A DNA stretch of 42,529 nucleotides from Bacteroidales bacterium (GTDB lineage Bacteria; Bacteroidota; Bacteroidia; Bacteroidales; Muribaculaceae). The position numbers and the translations under genes were made by a program. Location: the NCBI GenBank assembly GCA_014800785.1, contig JAAVFK010000021.1, forward strand, positions 12,931-55,459, given 5' to 3'. Below, in pieces: positions 38,347 to 42,529 of this stretch; position 1 is the stretch's first letter; each line of letters opens with the position of its first letter. The notes beneath the pieces were generated by a model. It ran no database searches. It was given only the letters and a program-made list of their open reading frames with translations, and was not told the DNA's origin.

Positions 38347-39871
38347 ATTTGGCGGGTTTGCCGTCGTGCCATTGGCCTCTGGACTCGTCCGGCTGGCTAT
38401 TTTTGAAGTAGCCTTCGAAATAGGCATTGCCTGCTTTGCTGATGTAGATGCCTTTGTAGTATTTGTTATCCTTGAACTCTCCTTCAAAGACGTCGCCGTT
38501 GGAAACGATATATTTTGCTTGACCTTCAAAGTTGCCATTCTTAAACTCACCGTAATAGATCCCTCCCTTATATGGACCATCTATAATTTTCGCTTCACCA
38601 TAATCAGGTATGTATGTATCTCCGACTTCAAAAGCCGTTCCGGTAAACACTACTTTTCCTAATGCTGTGTCAAACGTTATATCTTTAACATTTGTTGCGG
38701 CATTATCCATATCGTCGTTACTCTCCTGCACACGAGAAGTGTCGGTTAGTGCTATTGCAGAGTCGTCTTCGGATGTAGCGTTTGCGGAGTGATTGCCCAA
38801 CAGAGCCCATAGGATGATAGGCAGGGCTACTATCAGTATTCCCGCTCCCCAGGCAATGAAATTTTTGTATTTGCTTTTGGGCGGTTCCTTTTTAATCCAG
38901 TCGGGATTATTAGGCTTTCGGGGTTTCGGGGTCGGTTTCGGGGCTGCCGGCTTGACTTCGGTGGCGTCGCTGTCGGTGCGGGTCTTTTCGTTGCGCGTGT
39001 AGGTTCGGGTCGCCATTCTGAGATCCGCGAGGAAATCCGCTATGGTCTCGTGGCGATTCTTGCGGCCCGAGGACATCGCTTTGGAGATCGGGCCGATCAG
39101 TTTGGCGGGGATAGTTGCGGGGAAGGTCAGCTCCTCTTCAACGAGGCGAGGCGCCTGTGGTGGCGTCACACCCGAAAGGATATAATAGAGCGTAGCTGCG
39201 AGGGAATAGCAGTCAGTCTGGGGAGAGAACTCCTTGACACCACCATCATTATATTGCTCCATCGGGGCGAAGCCGTGAGAGATGCCGGTCGGTGTTGTCG
39301 AAGTTTGGTGACCCTCCGAATCATACTGTTTCGAGAGACCGAAATCGATCAGGATGGCTGCGCCATCCTTGCGGCGCACCATAATGTTGGCCGGTTTCAC
39401 GTCCAGATGATTGATCCTGCGGTCGTGAACATAGATGAGGGCCTCTCCGACCTTCTCGATATAGTCCAGCGCCTGCTTCTCGGGGAGTGGACCGCCGTTC
39501 TTGACCATAGCCGAAAGCGACTCTCCCTCGATATATTCCATTACATAATAGGCCGTATTGTTCTCCTCGAACGCCGAGTAGATACGGATGATTCCCGGAT
39601 GGTCGAACTTGGCGATGTTTCGCGCCTCCTTGAGGAACTTGGCCTTCAGACGGTTGACGAACTCGGCGGTGCTCTGCGTTCCGAGGCGCACACGACTGGT
39701 GGTCGCGTCGCGGTCACAATAGTCCTTGGGGAAGAACTCCTTGATCGCGACGAGACGGCCGAGATTAATGTCGAGGGCGAGATAGGTTATGCCGAAACCT
39801 CCCTGGCCGAGAACCTTTTCTATGCGGTAGGAGCCGTGCTGGAGCAGGACTCCCGGTTGAAGAATCTGCAT
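38339..39871 (-). CDS. Membrane Hanks-type Ser/Thr protein kinase with C-terminal MORN-like repeats
   Basis: LGQGGFGITYLALD, VAIKEFFPKDYC, INHLDVKPANIMV, ILIDFGLSKQY; TM FIAWGAGILIVALPIILWALLG; GGIYYGEFKNGNFEGQAKYIVSNGDVFEGEFKDNKYYKGIY. Confidence 0.94.
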   Translation of the reverse strand: MQILQPGVLLQHGSYRIEKVLGQGGFGITYLALDINLGRLVAIKEFFPKDYCDRDATTSRVRLGTQSTAEFVNRLKAKFLKEARNIAKFDHPGIIRIYSAFEENNTAYYVMEYIEGESLSAMVKNGGPLPEKQALDYIEKVGEALIYVHDRRINHLDVKPANIMVRRKDGAAILIDFGLSKQYDSEGHQTSTTPTGISHGFAPMEQYNDGGVKEFSPQTDCYSLAATLYYILSGVTPPQAPRLVEEELTFPATIPAKLIGPISKAMSSGRKNRHETIADFLADLRMATRTYTRNEKTRTDSDATEVKPAAPKPTPKPRKPNNPDWIKKEPPKSKYKNFIAWGAGILIVALPIILWALLGNHSANATSEDDSAIALTDTSRVQESNDDMDNAATNVKDITFDTALGKVVFTGTAFEVGDTYIPDYGEAKIIDGPYKGGIYYGEFKNGNFEGQAKYIVSNGDVFEGEFKDNKYYKGIYISKAGNAYFEGYFKNSQPDESRGQWHDGKPAKSK

Positions 39872-39875
39872 TTTC

Positions 39876-40679
39876 TTATTTCTCTATGAACTGGCACTTG
39901 CAATAGGGGCAGTGCATCGAATATTGCTTCTTGAGGAGATTGTAGCTGAGGTTGCCGAGGAACTTGTTACACTCCGGATTGGGGCATACATAATCGTCGG
40001 TCAGCTTCTCGGTAGCCGCCTTGCGGTCTTCATAGCTCGTGTCCTTCTTCCGGTAGTTCACCAGATAGAGCCCGAAGCTGATTGCGGCAACCGGAATGGT
40101 GATGTAGAGGGTGTTGACGGCCACGAACGACGCGAGAATCGGGCTGGCCACACCGGAAAACGAGCCCACCATAATCGGGAGCATACGCTTCTTGCCGATC
40201 TCCTGCTGACGGATGGCGATACGGTCCATCTCAGTCTCATAATTGTTCCACACCTGCTTGAGGTGGCGGATATTGAACTGCTTTGTGGCCGCTGATCCCC
40301 CGGCGGCGCTACCGCCGGAGACGGCGGTGGTGAGAAGCTTCCGGGCCGTGTCGATCACCAGGGCGAGGTTGATGTTGAAATGATCCTTGCCGAGCTCGAC
40401 CGAATTCGAGCCCGTGACCTTTTTGGAGACGATCTCCGAACCGTTAACATAGGTGACGTTCTCAGGCTTCATATTGGTCAGCACCATGTTGCCAAGATTG
40501 TCGACCGTAATTTTAGCGTGGGCCTTGCGTTCGGTCGGCTTGCACCGGCTGACGGAGGCCGGGACGCACCCCGGCGCACCGATAGCCGCTGTCTTCCCGG
40601 CACCGTCGATCGCGACAAGGAGGCGACCCGACCCCGGTTCCTTGCCGATAAGTATGGTTTTTCCTTTCAGATTGTTCAT
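39876..40679 (-). CDS. FHA-like protein with two TM helices and C-terminal zinc-ribbon-like CPxxxC...CPYCxC
   Basis: VSRCKPTERKAHAKITVDNLGNMVLTNMKPENVTYVNGSEI; TM region MLPIMVGSFSGVASPILASFVAVNTLYITIPVAAISFGLYLV; YVCPNPECNKFLGNLSYNLLKKQYSMHCPYCKCQFIEK. Confidence 0.8.
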   Translation of the reverse strand: MNNLKGKTILIGKEPGSGRLLVAIDGAGKTAAIGAPGCVPASVSRCKPTERKAHAKITVDNLGNMVLTNMKPENVTYVNGSEIVSKKVTGSNSVELGKDHFNINLALVIDTARKLLTTAVSGGSAAGGSAATKQFNIRHLKQVWNNYETEMDRIAIRQQEIGKKRMLPIMVGSFSGVASPILASFVAVNTLYITIPVAAISFGLYLVNYRKKDTSYEDRKAATEKLTDDYVCPNPECNKFLGNLSYNLLKKQYSMHCPYCKCQFIEK

Positions 40680-40733
40680 GTGTGTAATGTTTGAAAGCGG
40701 ACCTGATATTATAGCTATTCAGCGGTGGCGCTA

Positions 40734-40773
40734 AGCAGCGACCTAAGCTGGTCTGAGCAGCGACCTAAGCCGG
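40734..40773. repeat. 18-bp direct repeats, 22-bp period, in the LytTR/FHA intercistronic gap
   Basis: agcagcgacctaagctgg (40734-40751) and agcagcgacctaagccgg (40756-40773). Confidence 0.75.
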
Positions 40774-41133
40774 ATTGGAAACATACAGGTCCCGAAGTTT
40801 CTTCAGCGCATCTTTCGAGACGCTGAGGTTGTATTCGAAATTCTCGCCGTCGCTGAGCACGAGTTTCTGGCGAAGGATCGCTATCTGGTAGACATAGTTC
40901 AGATTCACGATATGTCGTTTGCCGATTCGGGCGAAAGTTCCTGCCGAGTCCTTGAGACTCGCGGCAAGTATCTCCTGCATCTGCGCGAGATTCATGCAGA
41001 CGGTCGCCTTCAGCTTGTTGTTGAGGATTATATGCGTATAATTCCCATCCGATTCAAAGTAGACGATCTTAGTGATGTCCACTCTGAAGAACTCGTCGCG
41101 CGAGTTCAGATACAGATATTTGCTCCGGTTCAT
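40765..41133 (-). CDS. Stand-alone LytTR-domain transcriptional regulator (no REC domain)
   Basis: FFRVDITKIVYFESDGNYTHIILNNKLKATVCMNLAQMQEIL...FARIGKRHIVNLNYVYQIA; start MNRSKYLYL at 41133 (ORF start 41277 overlaps the upstream gene). Confidence 0.85.
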   Translation of the reverse strand: MNRSKYLYLNSRDEFFRVDITKIVYFESDGNYTHIILNNKLKATVCMNLAQMQEILAASLKDSAGTFARIGKRHIVNLNYVYQIAILRQKLVLSDGENFEYNLSVSKDALKKLRDLYVSNPA

Positions 41134-41177
41134 GATGATGCGTTTTGAGGTGATCGACTGCACGAAAGTAACCGATG

Positions 41178-42529
41178 CTAATCGTTTGCTTTCGATAATG
41201 TGCGTCTCGTCAATATATACTTGGCCAATATACAGGCTATAAACGAAAGGAACGCTATGGCCAATAGATTGATCCAACTCCCGAATCTATCGTAGAGAAC
41301 AATGAAATTGAACCCTTGAATAGGTTTGCCCTCAAGATCGTAATATGAAGAGTCGGTACTTCCCGGTTCGGTGACTTTTATTATATTGTCTGAAAGCATC
41401 TGTTTATAGGTGAAAGAAAAGGGAAGTACGACGTTGCCCGAGGTGTCATATATAGCATAGAGATTTTTGCCTCCTTCGGCCACATTGGTTTCCTCAGCGT
41501 GTATACGGTAGAGTTTCTTGTGAATCTTCGTTATATCGCCATAGTCGATGTGCGGTATTTCCTCAACAAGCCGGTCTTTCAGGAACAGCCGGCCTTTGAA
41601 TCGGTAGATGGAATCCGGGACAGCGACGAGACCAAAGTCGTTCAATTGGGCAATGATGTACGTCGGGTTCATTATGGCGGTGTCACCGATTGCAAATCGC
41701 TCATTCGGATTGGATTTGTTGTAGTGAGGTGGAACAACCCATTTTCCTGTGCGGGTGTACTCGATTCCCCATGTCTGCGTGTCCCATGGACTATCAGCTA
41801 CACGTCGGCCGAACTGAAACCTATCTCTTACCGAGGTATTGTCCCAATAAACCACATCATTCCTACATGACTTACTGATTACAGGTTCAATAGGGTCAAA
41901 GAATAGATATGCGATAGTGATGACGGCTGTGATCACAGCATATAGGATCCAGCTATGTTCATTATATATCCTCCTGAAAAACTCCAAGATTCCTTTGTTG
42001 CTATCCCATATCGAGAGGTTGCTTAATCCCGACTCTTTCCAGACAATATTTTTCAGCTTTTCTACATTACCGGTCATAAAGGCCGCTTCCCCATCCTCGA
42101 ATGTTGATGCGTCGAAAAGAAGGGCATCGGATCGATATATCTTCAGTTGGACACCATCATATTCCCAAGGCAAAGATGGATTGCTTTCGGCTGAGATTCC
42201 ACAGGCTGCAATTTCATCCTTCAGATTCCGGAATTTTTCGGGCGTATATTGGTAATACTCCTTCACTGCGAATTGCTCGCCCTTCGTTTGATAGATTACC
42301 TTCAGATTTTCGGACGTCGCGGTGATCTTGACCCAGGTATATCTATAAGGGTTCGAAGTATCTGATATTACCAGGAGTTCAATTTTGTCGACTCCGGATC
42401 CAAGATCGGGTTCTGTCTCATGGGACTTACCCTTACCTCCCCACTTCCAATCGCTGTTTATGTCGGAATTGATGTCGCTTGTGTCCTCTACGCCTACAAT
42501 CTCGACATCGGTATCCTCTTCCGAGTCGG
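41178..42529 (-). CDS. Membrane protein of unknown function, N-terminus beyond the window edge
   Basis: Frame upstream of the listed GTG start (42266) is open to the edge: ...DSEEDTDVEIVGVEDTSDINSDINSDWKWGGKGKSHETEPDLGSGVDKIELLVISDTSNPYRYTWVKITATSENLKVIYQTKGEQFA-; two TM segments (ILYAVITAVITIAYLFF; WINLLAIAFLSFIACILAKYIL). Confidence 0.75.
   Translation of the reverse strand, partial: DSEEDTDVEIVGVEDTSDINSDINSDWKWGGKGKSHETEPDLGSGVDKIELLVISDTSNPYRYTWVKITATSENLKVIYQTKGEQFAVKEYYQYTPEKFRNLKDEIAACGISAESNPSLPWEYDGVQLKIYRSDALLFDASTFEDGEAAFMTGNVEKLKNIVWKESGLSNLSIWDSNKGILEFFRRIYNEHSWILYAVITAVITIAYLFFDPIEPVISKSCRNDVVYWDNTSVRDRFQFGRRVADSPWDTQTWGIEYTRTGKWVVPPHYNKSNPNERFAIGDTAIMNPTYIIAQLNDFGLVAVPDSIYRFKGRLFLKDRLVEEIPHIDYGDITKIHKKLYRIHAEETNVAEGGKNLYAIYDTSGNVVLPFSFTYKQMLSDNIIKVTEPGSTDSSYYDLEGKPIQGFNFIVLYDRFGSWINLLAIAFLSFIACILAKYILTRRTLSKAND

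Noticed and set aside
28261-42529. Prophage, ICE or type VI secretion cluster
   Set aside because: No integrase, relaxase, tra, capsid/tail or Tss proteins recognised; no tRNA attachment site seen.
1-42529. CRISPR arrays, rRNA or tRNA genes
   Set aside because: No regularly spaced repeat array, and no rRNA or tRNA cloverleaf consensus (GTTCRANNC) in structured context was recognised by eye.

Overview
The window looks like a Bacteroidales chromosome segment (probably Muribaculaceae-like; this rests on promoter style, porQ and ribosomal protein features, with no search run). It has three parts. (1) 1-19763, + strand: the fusA 3' part followed by a near-complete S10-spc-alpha ribosomal supercluster (rpsJ to rplQ, with secY, map, infA, rpoA). 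It is interrupted by an EptA-like phosphoethanolamine transferase between rpsN and rpsH, by a near-perfect intrinsic terminator between rplP and rpmC, and by long structured spacers before rplC and rpsD. (2) 19792-28161: cls, a LytTR response regulator with a TPR/LytS-type histidine kinase, cdaA (c-di-AMP cyclase), folP, porQ (type IX secretion) and a secreted TonB-C-domain protein. (3) 28261 to the right edge, all on the - strand: an accessory eukaryotic-like signalling island. It encodes a membrane Hanks-type kinase with C-terminal MORN repeats, a membrane PP2C phosphatase, two FHA proteins with Cys-rich segments, a signal-peptide caspase-like protease, an FGE/SUMF1-like secreted protein, a degenerate-FGE+Sel1 protein, two BspA-like LRR proteins, two EF-hand-like paralogues, a small secreted coiled-coil protein, a stand-alone LytTR regulator and a truncated membrane protein running off the window. 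This island is the best candidate for an undescribed system. It resembles the threonine-phosphorylation control pathway of T6SS, but no T6SS structural genes are present in the window. It also contains a perfect 21-bp inverted repeat around a 153-bp segment just upstream of the EF-hand/caspase unit, a ~199-bp duplicated 5' cassette shared by the LRR and FGE genes, and a dispersed REP-like hairpin with compensatory stem changes. All family calls were made by reading motifs; no database or folding software was used.
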